NCBI GenBank assembly: GCA_017644185.1
Contig: JAEPMA010000005.1
Location: 1-64,000 of the forward strand
Origin: Rhodospirillales bacterium
Lineage (GTDB): Bacteria; Pseudomonadota; Alphaproteobacteria; Rhodospirillales; Casp-alpha2
Length of the DNA stretch: 64,000 nucleotides
Direction of reading: 5' to 3'
Below, piece after piece: positions 42,055 through 50,311 of this stretch; the first letter of the stretch is position 1; the number at the start of each line of letters is the position of its first letter. The notes beneath the pieces were generated by a model. The model did not search any database and was not told the DNA's origin. It saw only the letters and a list, made by a program, of their open reading frames with translations. The position numbers and the translations under genes are program-made.

Positions 42055-43113
42055 TTGGAAGGCCTGAATTCAGTCATCGATAACGAACCGGGATTTTTCA
42101 ACGAAATGTGCCGGGTGCTTGGGTGCCGATATCCGATCCTGCAGGCCGGGATGGGTGGTGTAGCGCGGGCTGATCTGGTGGCAGCTGTTTCCGATGCAGG
42201 GGGCTTCGGATTCCTGGGGATGGTGCGCGAAGCGCCACAATTCATCGAACAGCAAATACACGCAGTTCGTACGAAGACAGTGGGGCCGTTCGGCGTGAAC
42301 CTGATCCCGGCGGCGACCGCACCGAAGTTGTTCGATGAGGAACTCGCGGTTTGTCTCGAGAACCGAGTGGATGCAATGTGCTTCTTCTGGGACGTGTCGC
42401 AGGCTGCGATCGAGAAGGCCAAAACAGCCGGCGCAGTCGTTCTCTACCAAGTCGGCAATGTCAAAGACGCCATTGCAGCTGCGGAAGCGGGCTCAGATAT
42501 CATCATTGCACAAGGTGCCGAAGCAGGGGGTCACGTGCACGGTCAAACCTCGTCACTTGTGCTCATACAGGAAATCGTCAAATCGGTGCGATGCCCGGTG
42601 GTCGCATCCGGCGGGTATTCGACAGGTGCGTCGCTTGTCGCCGCTTTAGCGCTAGGGGCGGCGGGTATACATTGTGGCACGGCTTTTCTTGCAACGCGGG
42701 AATCGTTCGCCAACGCATATCACAAGGACCGGATCGTCAGGGCCACGCACGACGATACGATCCATACCGACCTTTACTCGGTCAATTGGCCGGTCGGGGC
42801 GCCCGTCCGCGTTCTCCAGAACAGTGAAACCCGGGAATTGGGAGTAAACCGGTTCGGGCAACTGCCGGGATCTGCAGGCAATGAGATTGTCGGAGACGAA
42901 GATGGCCGGCCCATTCGCCGCTTTAGTACCGATTCCCCACTCAGAAACACGCGCGGCGATCTGGAACGAATGGCTTTGTTTGCCGGACAGGTCGCTGGCT
43001 TGATCGAGAATGTGCCGGCGGCCCGGGAACTGATTTCCGAGATTATCGCGGATGCGGGTGCCGTCCTGTCGCGGCTCCCCCGCAATCTGAGTGTATCGGC
43101 ACCGTCGTCATGA
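42055..43113 (+). CDS. Nitronate monooxygenase (2-nitropropane dioxygenase family)
   Basis: 352 residues from a TTG start with GGGGAAG upstream; an ATG at 42106 is an alternative. The FMN-barrel family features are clear: CRYPILQAGMGGVARADL, GFGFLGMVRE, the loop QGAEAGGHVHG with the catalytic-type histidine, and VVASGGYSTGASLVAALALGAAG for the FMN phosphate. It oxidises alkyl nitronates to carbonyl compounds with release of nitrite, or acts on related toxic nitro compounds. It is coupled by an ATGA overlap to the next gene, and the operon ends with NnrS, which links it to nitrogen-oxide physiology. Confidence 0.88.
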   Translation: MEGLNSVIDNEPGFFNEMCRVLGCRYPILQAGMGGVARADLVAAVSDAGGFGFLGMVREAPQFIEQQIHAVRTKTVGPFGVNLIPAATAPKLFDEELAVCLENRVDAMCFFWDVSQAAIEKAKTAGAVVLYQVGNVKDAIAAAEAGSDIIIAQGAEAGGHVHGQTSSLVLIQEIVKSVRCPVVASGGYSTGASLVAALALGAAGIHCGTAFLATRESFANAYHKDRIVRATHDDTIHTDLYSVNWPVGAPVRVLQNSETRELGVNRFGQLPGSAGNEIVGDEDGRPIRRFSTDSPLRNTRGDLERMALFAGQVAGLIENVPAARELISEIIADAGAVLSRLPRNLSVSAPSS

Positions 43114-44222
43114 ACTGGGATGAGATACGTCGTTGGCGTGTTGATAAACGCTTGGAATTTGTGGCATGCCGCCGCGCCGTGAGCCCGGCGCGAAAACGAC
43201 TGGCCAGTGCCGATATCGGTGACCGTGTTCTAGAATTGATACTCGAAGCCACACCGTCAGGTGCGATTGTCGGTGGATACTGGCCGATCAGGGGCGAGAT
43301 CAATCTTGTCCCCCTTTTTCGTGAGTTAAACGGGAGAGGTTATCGAGTGGCACTCCCGGTCGTCATTGAAAAGAACGCGCCGGTGGAGTTCTGGAGATGG
43401 ATGCCCGGGATGCCGATGGACAGGGGGATTTGGGATATTCCCGTTCCGGTGACGCGTAATCCGGTCAAGCCAGAGATCCTGGTGGTGCCGCTTGTTGGTT
43501 ACGACGATCAATGTTTCCGGCTTGGAAACGGCGGCGGATACTATGACCGGACATTGGCTGCATGTGACGTGAAACCTTATTGCATCGGTGTCGGATATTC
43601 CTTTGCACACGTGTCATCAATCCACCCTCAGCCGCATGACGTGCCGATGGATGTTATCGTTACGGAGGAGAGCGTTGTTGGACGAGCGTCGCACGTCCTC
43701 TCAACCCCGCGGGACGGCGAAGCGGTGGAAAAATTCGCATCCTCCGCGTGCTCCATGGCTGAACTGGCCCCTTCTTACTTCGGCTACATGAACGCCGAGG
43801 AAAGCGGGAAATTGGTGAACACGCTTTCGAGGCTGGTGCGCGCTGCTGCAGGTCTGGCGATGGAGATCGCCCTGTTCGGTAAGAAACCGCTCGGGGCGGC
43901 GACGTATCTCGACCTGGTTTACGGAGATATCTACGCCGGCTCGTTACTGAGGGAAATGGCAAACAGGTTGATGGTTGATGCGGCCTTCGCCCCGGATGGG
44001 ATGATGGCCATCGATGATCGTGTATCGACGGATGCGGATCTGCATCGACTGCATCAAAAAGTTGCGCAGACGATCCGTTCCGCGTTGCCGAAGATTTCCG
44101 ATCCATGGCTGTACAAAGACCTGACCAAGGTTTTGCGTCTTCAAGAACGCGCACTGACGAGGATGGAAGAAGCCCGGCAGTCGATAACTGACGAGCAAAT
44201 GCCGGTGCGAAATGCAGTTTAG
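43110..44222 (+). CDS. 5-formyltetrahydrofolate cyclo-ligase fused to an unknown helical domain
   Basis: 370 residues. Residues about 1-190 are a MTHFS (cyclo-ligase) domain: SGAIVGGYWPIRGEINLVPL, the ATP/substrate block RLGNGGGYYDRTLA and PHDVPMDVIVTE. Residues about 210-360 are an additional all-helical domain (SYFGYMNAEESGKLVNTLSR, ALPKISDPWLYKDLTKVLRL) that normal MTHFS proteins lack. The first domain converts 5-formyl-THF to 5,10-methenyl-THF with ATP. The second domain was not recognised. The gene overlaps both the nitronate monooxygenase and the NnrS gene. Confidence 0.85.
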   Translation: MNWDEIRRWRVDKRLEFVACRRAVSPARKRLASADIGDRVLELILEATPSGAIVGGYWPIRGEINLVPLFRELNGRGYRVALPVVIEKNAPVEFWRWMPGMPMDRGIWDIPVPVTRNPVKPEILVVPLVGYDDQCFRLGNGGGYYDRTLAACDVKPYCIGVGYSFAHVSSIHPQPHDVPMDVIVTEESVVGRASHVLSTPRDGEAVEKFASSACSMAELAPSYFGYMNAEESGKLVNTLSRLVRAAAGLAMEIALFGKKPLGAATYLDLVYGDIYAGSLLREMANRLMVDAAFAPDGMMAIDDRVSTDADLHRLHQKVAQTIRSALPKISDPWLYKDLTKVLRLQERALTRMEEARQSITDEQMPVRNAV

Positions 44223-45423
44223 AACGCGCGTTGTCCCTCGTTACCCTGCTCGGGAGAATTCCATGTTTTTGGATGCGGGATTTCGGCCATTCTTTCTTGG
44301 TGCAGGTATCTTTGCGGTTTTGTCCATGATCTTGTGGATCCTCGTACTGACCGGGCTGATATCGCTTCCGGTATCGCAACCGTCGACGAACTGGCATGCG
44401 CACGAGATGTTGTTCGGATACGCGAGTTCGGCGCTCACCGGTTTCCTGTTGACGGCGATCGCGTCGTGGACGGGCAGACCTCCCGTTTCCGGTAGGTTGC
44501 TCCTGAACCTGTTCATGCTTTGGATCGCCGGGCGCGTCATGATGACATTTGGGAGCGGGTTGGCTCCGGTCACATCCGCGCTGATCGACGGCGTGTTCTT
44601 GCCCGTGCTCCTGGTCGTCGTTTCAAGGGAAATCATCTTAGGCAAGAGTTGGCGCAACCTGCCTGTTTGCGCTGCTGTTGCCCTGCTTGCCGCCGCAAAC
44701 TTTACGGCGCACCTAGAGGTGTTCCTGGACGACATCCCCCATGGGATAGGCGTCAGGCTAGGCCTGTCAGTATATGTTTGTCTGATCGTTCTCATCGGCG
44801 GACGTATCGTTCCTAATTTCACCAATAATTGGTTCCGGACAATGTCTGCGCCGTATCGTGCCCGACCGTCCTCGTTGTTCGACCTGACGATTATTCTGCT
44901 GACTGTTGCAGCGCTCGGATCCTGGCTTGTTTCCCCGGAGAGCCGAACAACGGGACTTTTGCTGGCAAACGCCGCCATCGGTAACGCGCTCAGGTTCATT
45001 CGCTGGAACGGATACAATGCCGGTGCCGAGCCGCTCGTTTGGATATTGCATGTCGGGTATGCGTGGGTACCGCTGGGACTGCTCTTTCTTGGTGTCTCCC
45101 AGTTGGATTCCTCGGTCCCGGTAAGTGCAGGCATCCATGCGTTGACCGCCGGTGCCATCGGAACCATGACGGTCGCAGTGATGACCCGGGCAACGCTCGG
45201 ACACAGCGGTCAGGTATTGCAGGCCGATGGTGCGACATTCTGCATTTACGCGTTGCTGGTCTTTGCAGCGGGCGCGCGCGTTGCTGCCGCTTTCCCGATC
45301 GAGCATCAGATGGAGTTACTGTACCTGTCGGGTATACAGTGGAGTGGTGGTTTTCTTCTGTTTTGTATTCGTTACGGCGTCATCATTCTGGGAGGGCATT
45401 GGATAAAGCCGTGCGAGAGCTGA
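44212..45423 (+). CDS. nnrS: NnrS family heme-copper membrane protein (first copy)
   Basis: 403 residues with about twelve membrane helices. NnrS family blocks are FLDAGFRPFFLGAGIFAVLS, NWHAHEMLFGYASSALTGFL, GGRIVPNFTNNW, and AGAIGTMTVAVMTRATLGHSG. Conserved histidines are proposed to bind heme and copper. NnrS protects cells against NO-derived stress in other denitrifiers and is expressed with nir/nor genes. Here it closes the operon with nitronate monooxygenase and the MTHFS fusion, and overlaps the latter by 11 bases. A second NnrS gene lies at 54435. Confidence 0.93.
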   Translation: MQFRTRVVPRYPARENSMFLDAGFRPFFLGAGIFAVLSMILWILVLTGLISLPVSQPSTNWHAHEMLFGYASSALTGFLLTAIASWTGRPPVSGRLLLNLFMLWIAGRVMMTFGSGLAPVTSALIDGVFLPVLLVVVSREIILGKSWRNLPVCAAVALLAAANFTAHLEVFLDDIPHGIGVRLGLSVYVCLIVLIGGRIVPNFTNNWFRTMSAPYRARPSSLFDLTIILLTVAALGSWLVSPESRTTGLLLANAAIGNALRFIRWNGYNAGAEPLVWILHVGYAWVPLGLLFLGVSQLDSSVPVSAGIHALTAGAIGTMTVAVMTRATLGHSGQVLQADGATFCIYALLVFAAGARVAAAFPIEHQMELLYLSGIQWSGGFLLFCIRYGVIILGGHWIKPCES

Positions 45424-45512
45424 CGCCAGCGCTCTGGCGAAAAGGTGACTAAGCACCGTGCGTAGGGCCGTTTTTACCCACCCTAGGTTCACGCGATATC
45501 GGTGCTGCCCCT

Positions 45513-45568
45513 GGGTGGTGGTTGGTTGATTCTTCGTGTGCGAAGATACCGGCCACCACCCTTTTTTT
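45513..45568 (+). terminator. Strong rho-independent terminator after nnrS
   Basis: GGGTGGTGG (45513-45521) pairs with CCACCACCC (45553-45561), with an inner hairpin TCTTCG/CGAAGA, followed by seven Ts (45562-45568). It ends the nnrS operon; because the Crp/Fnr gene converges from the right, it protects that transcript from read-through. Confidence 0.9.
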
Positions 45569-45584
45569 GATATGCTAAAGCGGA

Positions 45585-46304
45585 CTATGCCGAAGTGTCG
45601 GCATCAAACCGTGGCCCCTTTTTTAATCTTTCATAGAGTTTGTTAGGGGACTTTATCTGCACGGACCGGCCTCGAACCGTAACGCCTAAGGTCCGGAGTT
45701 TTGCAAAATTTCTAGATAAACTCTCTGGCGTCATGCCGAGTTGATCCGCGATCAGAATCTTCTCGAATGGTAATGCGACGTTCGTATGTGCATCCGGATA
45801 ATGAGCTAGTTCTAGCAGGAAATGGATAAGGCGTTGTTCTCCGTTCAGTGTCTTCAGAATCTCAAGGTCTTCATTCGCTTTATCCAGATGGTGGGAAACG
45901 GTTGCCATCAGGCCAATCTGCAGTTTCGGAATTTCAGCCAGGAGTTTGTTTAAGTTGTTCCGACTCAGAGTAAAGACTCTGCACTTGACGGCGCAAACCG
46001 CACTGTCATTGAAGTGATCACCGAGTGCAGCATGTGCCTCGCCGATAGTTTCGCCGACTGAATATGTCGAGAGTAGCGCAAATTCCCCATTGGGCGATTG
46101 CCGTGTGGTTTTCACCCAACCGGAGAGAATGCCATACAAGCACTCAGCGACTTCTCCCGGCCGGTAAAGCCATGCATCAGGCAACAGGGTTTTTATGAGC
46201 AAAACATTGGCGACCTTCGTCAGGTCGGCGTGTGTGAGCCTCTCAAAAAGCGTCATCTTTTCGATGATGTCGAGGTCCGCTTGTGTAAGGGGTCCGTTGG
46301 TCAT
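45585..46304 (-). CDS. Crp/Fnr-family regulator (DNR/NnrR-like), first copy
   Basis: 239 residues from the ATG giving MTNGPLTQADLDII. A cyclic-nucleotide-binding-like beta barrel (about 20-130) is followed by a dimer helix and a C-terminal HTH (ILIADQLGMTPESLSRNFAK). The N-terminal cysteine cluster of FNR is absent, which fits the NO-responsive DNR/NnrR groups. Two cysteines occur in the sensor domain (VCAVKCRV). It lies beside the cytochrome c and reductase promoter and is a candidate regulator of the CTTAAC-N4-GTTAAG sites. Confidence 0.88.
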   Translation of the reverse strand: MTNGPLTQADLDIIEKMTLFERLTHADLTKVANVLLIKTLLPDAWLYRPGEVAECLYGILSGWVKTTRQSPNGEFALLSTYSVGETIGEAHAALGDHFNDSAVCAVKCRVFTLSRNNLNKLLAEIPKLQIGLMATVSHHLDKANEDLEILKTLNGEQRLIHFLLELAHYPDAHTNVALPFEKILIADQLGMTPESLSRNFAKLRTLGVTVRGRSVQIKSPNKLYERLKKGPRFDADTSA

Positions 46305-46391
46305 GGCCGGGCACCATGCTTTCATCAGGTAACGTGTTGTTTCAGGGCCTCCAATGTTCCATTGATCCGCGAACCGGTTCGGTCCTGAAGA

Positions 46392-46775
46392 TCAGTGCTG
46401 TTTAAGAAATTCGATAACGGCTTTCCGGTCCTCTTCCTTGCGAAGTTTAAGAACCATTGACGAGCGCTTGCCGGTCTTATCCTTCAGATACCCAATCGGA
46501 TCTTCCAGATATCCCATCAACGCTGCTTCATCCCAGACCCAATCGGCGCCTTCGAGCCCTTTGTACTTGTCATAACCTTCAGCCGTGCCGGCTTTCCGAC
46601 CAACGACGCCGGCCAGCGATGGACCGACCCGATGTTTGCCTGCTTCGAGCGTGTGGCATGCTTTGCATTTGTTAAATACTTTCGCACCGTCAGCCGCATC
46701 GGCAGGTATGGAACTCGCCAAGACCAGTATGCTTGCAATGCCAGCGACTGTCGGCCCGAAGATGTGACGCGTCAT
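46392..46775 (-). CDS. Class I cytochrome c (c550/c2-like)
   Basis: 127 residues from the ATG giving MTRHIFGPTVAGIASIL. A signal peptide (cut near ADA-AD, about residue 26) precedes a mono-heme domain with CKACH (FNKCKACHTLEAG), HRVGPSLAGVVGRKAG and a C-terminal methionine in SSMVLKLRKEEDRKAVIEF as possible axial ligand. It should be a soluble periplasmic electron donor. It is divergent from the CuA reductase operon and shares its palindrome-bearing promoter region, making it the probable donor to that enzyme and/or NirS. Confidence 0.92.
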   Translation of the reverse strand: MTRHIFGPTVAGIASILVLASSIPADAADGAKVFNKCKACHTLEAGKHRVGPSLAGVVGRKAGTAEGYDKYKGLEGADWVWDEAALMGYLEDPIGYLKDKTGKRSSMVLKLRKEEDRKAVIEFLKQH

Positions 46776-46873
46776 ATTCAGTCTCCCTTTTGCATCCTTA
46801 TCATTGCCCGGACGGCATCGGAAACCGAGCCGAGTACCGGTGGGCAACTAGATCAAGGGCTCATCTCTGTGTC

Positions 46874-46889
46874 CTTAACCGATGTTAAG
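46874..46889. promoter_or_regulatory. Crp/Fnr-type palindrome CTTAAC-CGAT-GTTAAG
   Basis: A perfect 6-bp inverted repeat with 4-base spacer (extended to 7 bp by flanking C/G), the geometry of Fnr/Nnr boxes. It lies about 90 bases before the first reductase gene and about 100 bases before the divergent cytochrome c. The same half-sites appear at 58719-58734 between nirI and nirS. The binding protein is not identified. Confidence 0.7.
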
Positions 46890-46970
46890 GAGTGCCGCGC
46901 CGACTAGTGCTCTCATTGCGCATTCAATAATTCGATCGAGGTCTATGCGGCAGAGGGGAGAGGTAGCGCC

Positions 46971-47156
46971 ATGGCGGAGCCAAACAATACGCAACAACAT
47001 GATGACTCTGAGGCAGGCGACGATGAACGCATCCCACCGATGCAAGCTATCATCGATAATCCATTTTTGTTGTTGTTCATCGGTGTCGCCGTTCCGGCTG
47101 TTTTCTATACAATTTGGGGGATCATGGAGATTGCCGCGATCCCTATAGCAAAGTAG
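46971..47156 (+). CDS. Small single-helix subunit of the CuA heme-copper reductase
   Basis: 61 residues, MAEPNNTQQHDDSEAGDDER, a charged N-terminus, then one membrane helix (about 30-55, PFLLLFIGVAVPAVFYTIWG). A GGGGAGAGG site precedes the ATG. It begins the operon and is separated from subunit II by nine bases. Small single-helix proteins are common in CuA-type heme-copper reductases (cytochrome ba3 IIa-like), so a structural subunit is inferred. The sequence itself has no named family that I can recognise. Confidence 0.7.
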   Translation: MAEPNNTQQHDDSEAGDDERIPPMQAIIDNPFLLLFIGVAVPAVFYTIWGIMEIAAIPIAK

Positions 47157-47165
47157 GGGGGCGAC

Positions 47166-47705
47166 ATGGCAATCACACCGCCGGAAGAGCGACTTTGGTG
47201 GAAAGAGCCGCTGGCGCGTATGGAGGTGATGTGGATCTCCATCGCATTCGTTTGGGGCCTGGTGATGTTCTTCACCATGGTCTACTGGCACATCGACGGG
47301 CAGCAAAACCTCTCTAACGAGGCTTACCGAATTAGTCCGGACGCGTTCGCTGAAAAGGTCGAAGCATTCGCTGCCGAATACACGGTGCGCGAAGAGGGCG
47401 ACACAGGAATCCCGGTGGTGCGGCCGCCGGCGGGCGGTGATGCCTACATGCTAGGACGCCTTTGGGAATGGTGGCCGATTCTGGAACTGAAGAAAGGCGA
47501 AAGTTATCGTCTACACCTGAGTTCGCTCGATTGGCTACATGGCTTCTCGCTGCAACCCGCAAACATCAATATCCAGGTTCACCCCAATTACGAAATGGTG
47601 CTGACGGTAACGCCGGACGAGGCCGGGGTGTACAGCGTCGTGTGTAACGAATTTTGTGGTATCGGCCATCATCAGATGGTTGGCCGTATTCACGTGGTGG
47701 AATAA
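47166..47705 (+). CDS. Heme-copper reductase subunit II with CuA site
   Basis: 179 residues. One N-terminal membrane helix (about 20-40) and a periplasmic cupredoxin domain. The CuA ligands are complete: H125 (WLHGFS), C160, E162, C164, H168 and M171 in CNEFCGIGHHQM. It takes electrons from a cytochrome c and passes them to subunit I. Its shortness (179 residues) resembles ba3-like and CuA-NO-reductase subunits rather than aa3 oxidase subunit II. Classical NorC has a heme c instead of CuA, so this is not a normal cNOR. Confidence 0.92.
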   Translation: MAITPPEERLWWKEPLARMEVMWISIAFVWGLVMFFTMVYWHIDGQQNLSNEAYRISPDAFAEKVEAFAAEYTVREEGDTGIPVVRPPAGGDAYMLGRLWEWWPILELKKGESYRLHLSSLDWLHGFSLQPANINIQVHPNYEMVLTVTPDEAGVYSVVCNEFCGIGHHQMVGRIHVVE

Positions 47706-47716
47706 GGGGGGAGGAC

Positions 47717-49414
47717 ATGGCAACGACATTTGCGCATCGGGTATGTCCCGATACCGGCTTGAAGGTCTGCCGCCACGCGGAAGCCCTTATCAAGGCGAAT
47801 GCCGTGGTGGCGATCGTATTCCTTGCCATCGGCGGTTTGTTCGGCTTGTTGGTAGCGCTCACGCGCTGGCCGGCGGTTCACATTCTTCCCGCCGATCTTT
47901 TCTACCTGGCACTGACGGCGCATGGCGCCGATATCCTGATCTTCTGGATCATCTTCTTCGAGATCGCGATCCTTTATTTCGCTTCAGCGGTGCTTCTGAA
48001 TTGCAGATTGGCGACACCTCGATTCGGCTGGCTTGGGTTCTGGTTGATGCTTGTCGGTGCCCTTATGGCGAACGTCGCCGTCCTGCAGGGTGAATCGAGC
48101 GTCATGTTCACGTCCTACGTGCCGATGCAGGCCGCGCCGCATTTCTATTTGGGCCTCATCCTGTTTGCCGTCGGTGCGCTGATAGCAGTTTTTGTGTTCT
48201 TCGGGACGCTTGTCGTCGCTCAACATGAGAAGACATATGAGGGTTCTATCCCACTGGTGACGTTCGGCGCCGTGGCGGCGGCGATCATCGCTGTCTACAC
48301 TATTGCGTCGGGCGCGATCATCCTGATTCCCACGTTTCTGTGGTCGATCGGATTGATCGGCGATATCGACACGCTGACATATCGCCTCGTTTGGTGGGGA
48401 CTCGGACATTCTTCGCAACAGATCAACGTCGCTGCGCACGTTGCTGTCTGGTATGCGATCGCGGCGCTGACCATCGGATCAAAACCGCTTAGCGAAAAGG
48501 TGAGCCGTGGCGCTTTCCTGCTGTATATCGCCTTTCTGCCGATCGCGTCCGCACACCATCTATTGACCGATCCGGGCATCAGTTCCGAGTTCAAGGTCTT
48601 CAATACCTCGTACGCGATCTATCTTGCCGTTCTGGCAAGCATGATCCACGGCATGAGCGTCCCGGGTGCGATCGAAGCTGCGCAGCGGCGCAATGGTTTC
48701 ACGCGCGGGGTGTTCGGTTGGCTTAGGAATGCGCCGTGGGGCAACCCGGCTTTTTCAGGAATGTTCCTGTCGGTCGTCATGTTCGGTTTCGTCGGTGGGA
48801 TCTCGGGGGTTGTTCTCGGCACGGAGCAATTGAACCTGCTGATGCACAACACGCTTTACGTGACGGGCCACTTCCATGGGACGGTTGCCGCGGGGACAAC
48901 TTTGGCCTTCATGGCGATCACGTATCTGGTGGTGCCGCTTATCTTCCGACGCGAGTTGATCCTGAAGGGGTGGTGCAAGTGGCAGCCTTACCTGTTTGGG
49001 CTTGGCGCGTTCGGCATCTCAATGTTGATGATGGGTGCCGGCACGTTGGGCGTATCGCGTCGCCATTGGGACATGACGTTTTCGGATGCCACGCTTAGCT
49101 TCGATTATCCGCCTGCCGCCTTTCTGATGATGGGATTGAACGGCGTCTTTGCGGTGCTGGCGACCATCGGCGGCATCATGTTCATCGTCGTCGTTGTCGG
49201 CTCTGTTCTTGTCGGCAAGCCTCGTGATGAAGAGACGGCGAAGACGGCGCCGATTATCTTCCAGGGCGGTGGGGCGACGATTTCCGGTCATGGTGGCGAA
49301 GCGACACTTAAGCTTCCGGGAACCGTCACTCTCGTAACCGTCTTTTTCATCAGCTTTGTGCTCTATTATTTCGTGAACTGGAAATTCCTGTCCGAAGTAT
49401 GGCCGCTCAGTTGA
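47717..49414 (+). CDS. Heme-copper catalytic subunit I, probable CuA-type NO reductase (eNOR/sNOR-like)
   Basis: 565 residues, about 14 helices, start chosen by GGGGGGAGG upstream. Metal-ligand histidines are in place: H69 (LTAHGADIL, low-spin heme), H231 (GLGHSSQQ, CuB), H280-H281 (SAHHLL, CuB), H385 and H387 (YVTGHFHG, hemes). The oxygen-reductase motif HPEVY, whose tyrosine is cross-linked to the CuB histidine, is replaced by HSSQQ, so the catalytic tyrosine is absent at that position. Together with CuA subunit II, SenC, NirS and NnrS neighbours this points to NO reduction. Oxygen reduction by an unusual enzyme remains possible. Confidence 0.85.
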   Translation: MATTFAHRVCPDTGLKVCRHAEALIKANAVVAIVFLAIGGLFGLLVALTRWPAVHILPADLFYLALTAHGADILIFWIIFFEIAILYFASAVLLNCRLATPRFGWLGFWLMLVGALMANVAVLQGESSVMFTSYVPMQAAPHFYLGLILFAVGALIAVFVFFGTLVVAQHEKTYEGSIPLVTFGAVAAAIIAVYTIASGAIILIPTFLWSIGLIGDIDTLTYRLVWWGLGHSSQQINVAAHVAVWYAIAALTIGSKPLSEKVSRGAFLLYIAFLPIASAHHLLTDPGISSEFKVFNTSYAIYLAVLASMIHGMSVPGAIEAAQRRNGFTRGVFGWLRNAPWGNPAFSGMFLSVVMFGFVGGISGVVLGTEQLNLLMHNTLYVTGHFHGTVAAGTTLAFMAITYLVVPLIFRRELILKGWCKWQPYLFGLGAFGISMLMMGAGTLGVSRRHWDMTFSDATLSFDYPPAAFLMMGLNGVFAVLATIGGIMFIVVVVGSVLVGKPRDEETAKTAPIIFQGGGATISGHGGEATLKLPGTVTLVTVFFISFVLYYFVNWKFLSEVWPLS

Positions 49415-49426
49415 TGGCATGACGGG

Positions 49427-50311
49427 ATGGAGCGCATCATGCGGGCGACGCTGAAAGAGCTATACGGCCTGTTCAAGATACGCATTGGTTTCGCCATCGC
49501 GCTCAGCGCGGTAGCGGGGCTCGCGGTCACGCCAGGTGTCAGCTTGCCGGCGTGGCAAATCGCTGTGCTCTGCCTGACAGCCCTTGGTGCAAGCGCGGCG
49601 GCGGGCGCCTTCAATCAATTGGTCGAAATCGACCTGGACGCTCGAATGAAAAGGACATGCCGGCGCCCATTCGTGACGGGCAAGTACAAGCCCGGCGCCA
49701 TCTGGTACTTGGGTGTTCTTTTGTTGCTAGCCGGGTCGGTATCGGCTGCAGGCTTGGTGCTCAATCCGCTCGTCGGCATTTACTTGTTTCTGGGAGCCAT
49801 TACCTACGGGGTTGTCTACACCGTCTGGCTCAAGCCTCTCACACCGTGGAATATCGTGATCGGCGGTCTCTCTGGAACGTTCGCCGTATTAGCGGGATCG
49901 GCAGCTGTATCACCTGTTCCAGGCCCCATTCCTGTGATCATGGCGATGGTGCTGTTCCTCTGGACGCCACCCCATTTTTGGTCCCTGGCGGCGGCTCTTG
50001 AGAAAGACTATGCCGCCGTCCGGGTGCCGATGCTGCCAGTAGTAATCGGAATTGAGCGCGGCGCTCGGGTCATCTTCGCGTACACCCTCGTACTGGTCGT
50101 TATATCGTTGCTGCCGGGACTTTTCGAATATGGCCCTGTTTATATGGTGCCCGCGGCGTTGGGCGGTGGGTATTTCCTTTACCGAGGATGGTTGTTTGTA
50201 AAATCACCATCACCCGGCATGGCGATGCGCACATTCTTCGCGTCGCTACTGCAGCTGATGCTCGTGCTTGGCGGCGCCATTCTAGAAGGAGGCACCCTTG
50301 CCGGGCTATAG
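49427..50311 (+). CDS. ctaB: Protoheme IX farnesyltransferase-like (heme O synthase, UbiA family)
   Basis: 294 residues, about eight helices. The first prenyl-diphosphate motif is NQLVEIDLDARMKRT (from N63), a variant of the CtaB NxxxDxxxDxxMxRT pattern; the second region reads TPPHFWSLAAALEKDY, the usual CtaB WTPPHFW block. It adds a farnesyl group to heme B giving heme O. No CtaA (heme A synthase) gene is in this operon, so the reductase may carry heme O or another modified heme. The start may be the fifth-codon ATG, which has the better ribosome-binding site. Confidence 0.88.
   Translation: MERIMRATLKELYGLFKIRIGFAIALSAVAGLAVTPGVSLPAWQIAVLCLTALGASAAAGAFNQLVEIDLDARMKRTCRRPFVTGKYKPGAIWYLGVLLLLAGSVSAAGLVLNPLVGIYLFLGAITYGVVYTVWLKPLTPWNIVIGGLSGTFAVLAGSAAVSPVPGPIPVIMAMVLFLWTPPHFWSLAAALEKDYAAVRVPMLPVVIGIERGARVIFAYTLVLVVISLLPGLFEYGPVYMVPAALGGGYFLYRGWLFVKSPSPGMAMRTFFASLLQLMLVLGGAILEGGTLAGL

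Noticed and set aside
46971-49414. Ordinary aerobic cytochrome c oxidase operon
   Set aside because: Subunit II has CuA, SenC and CtaB are present, but subunit I lacks the HPEVY tyrosine, there is no subunit III or CtaA, and the neighbours are denitrification genes. Kept only as an alternative.
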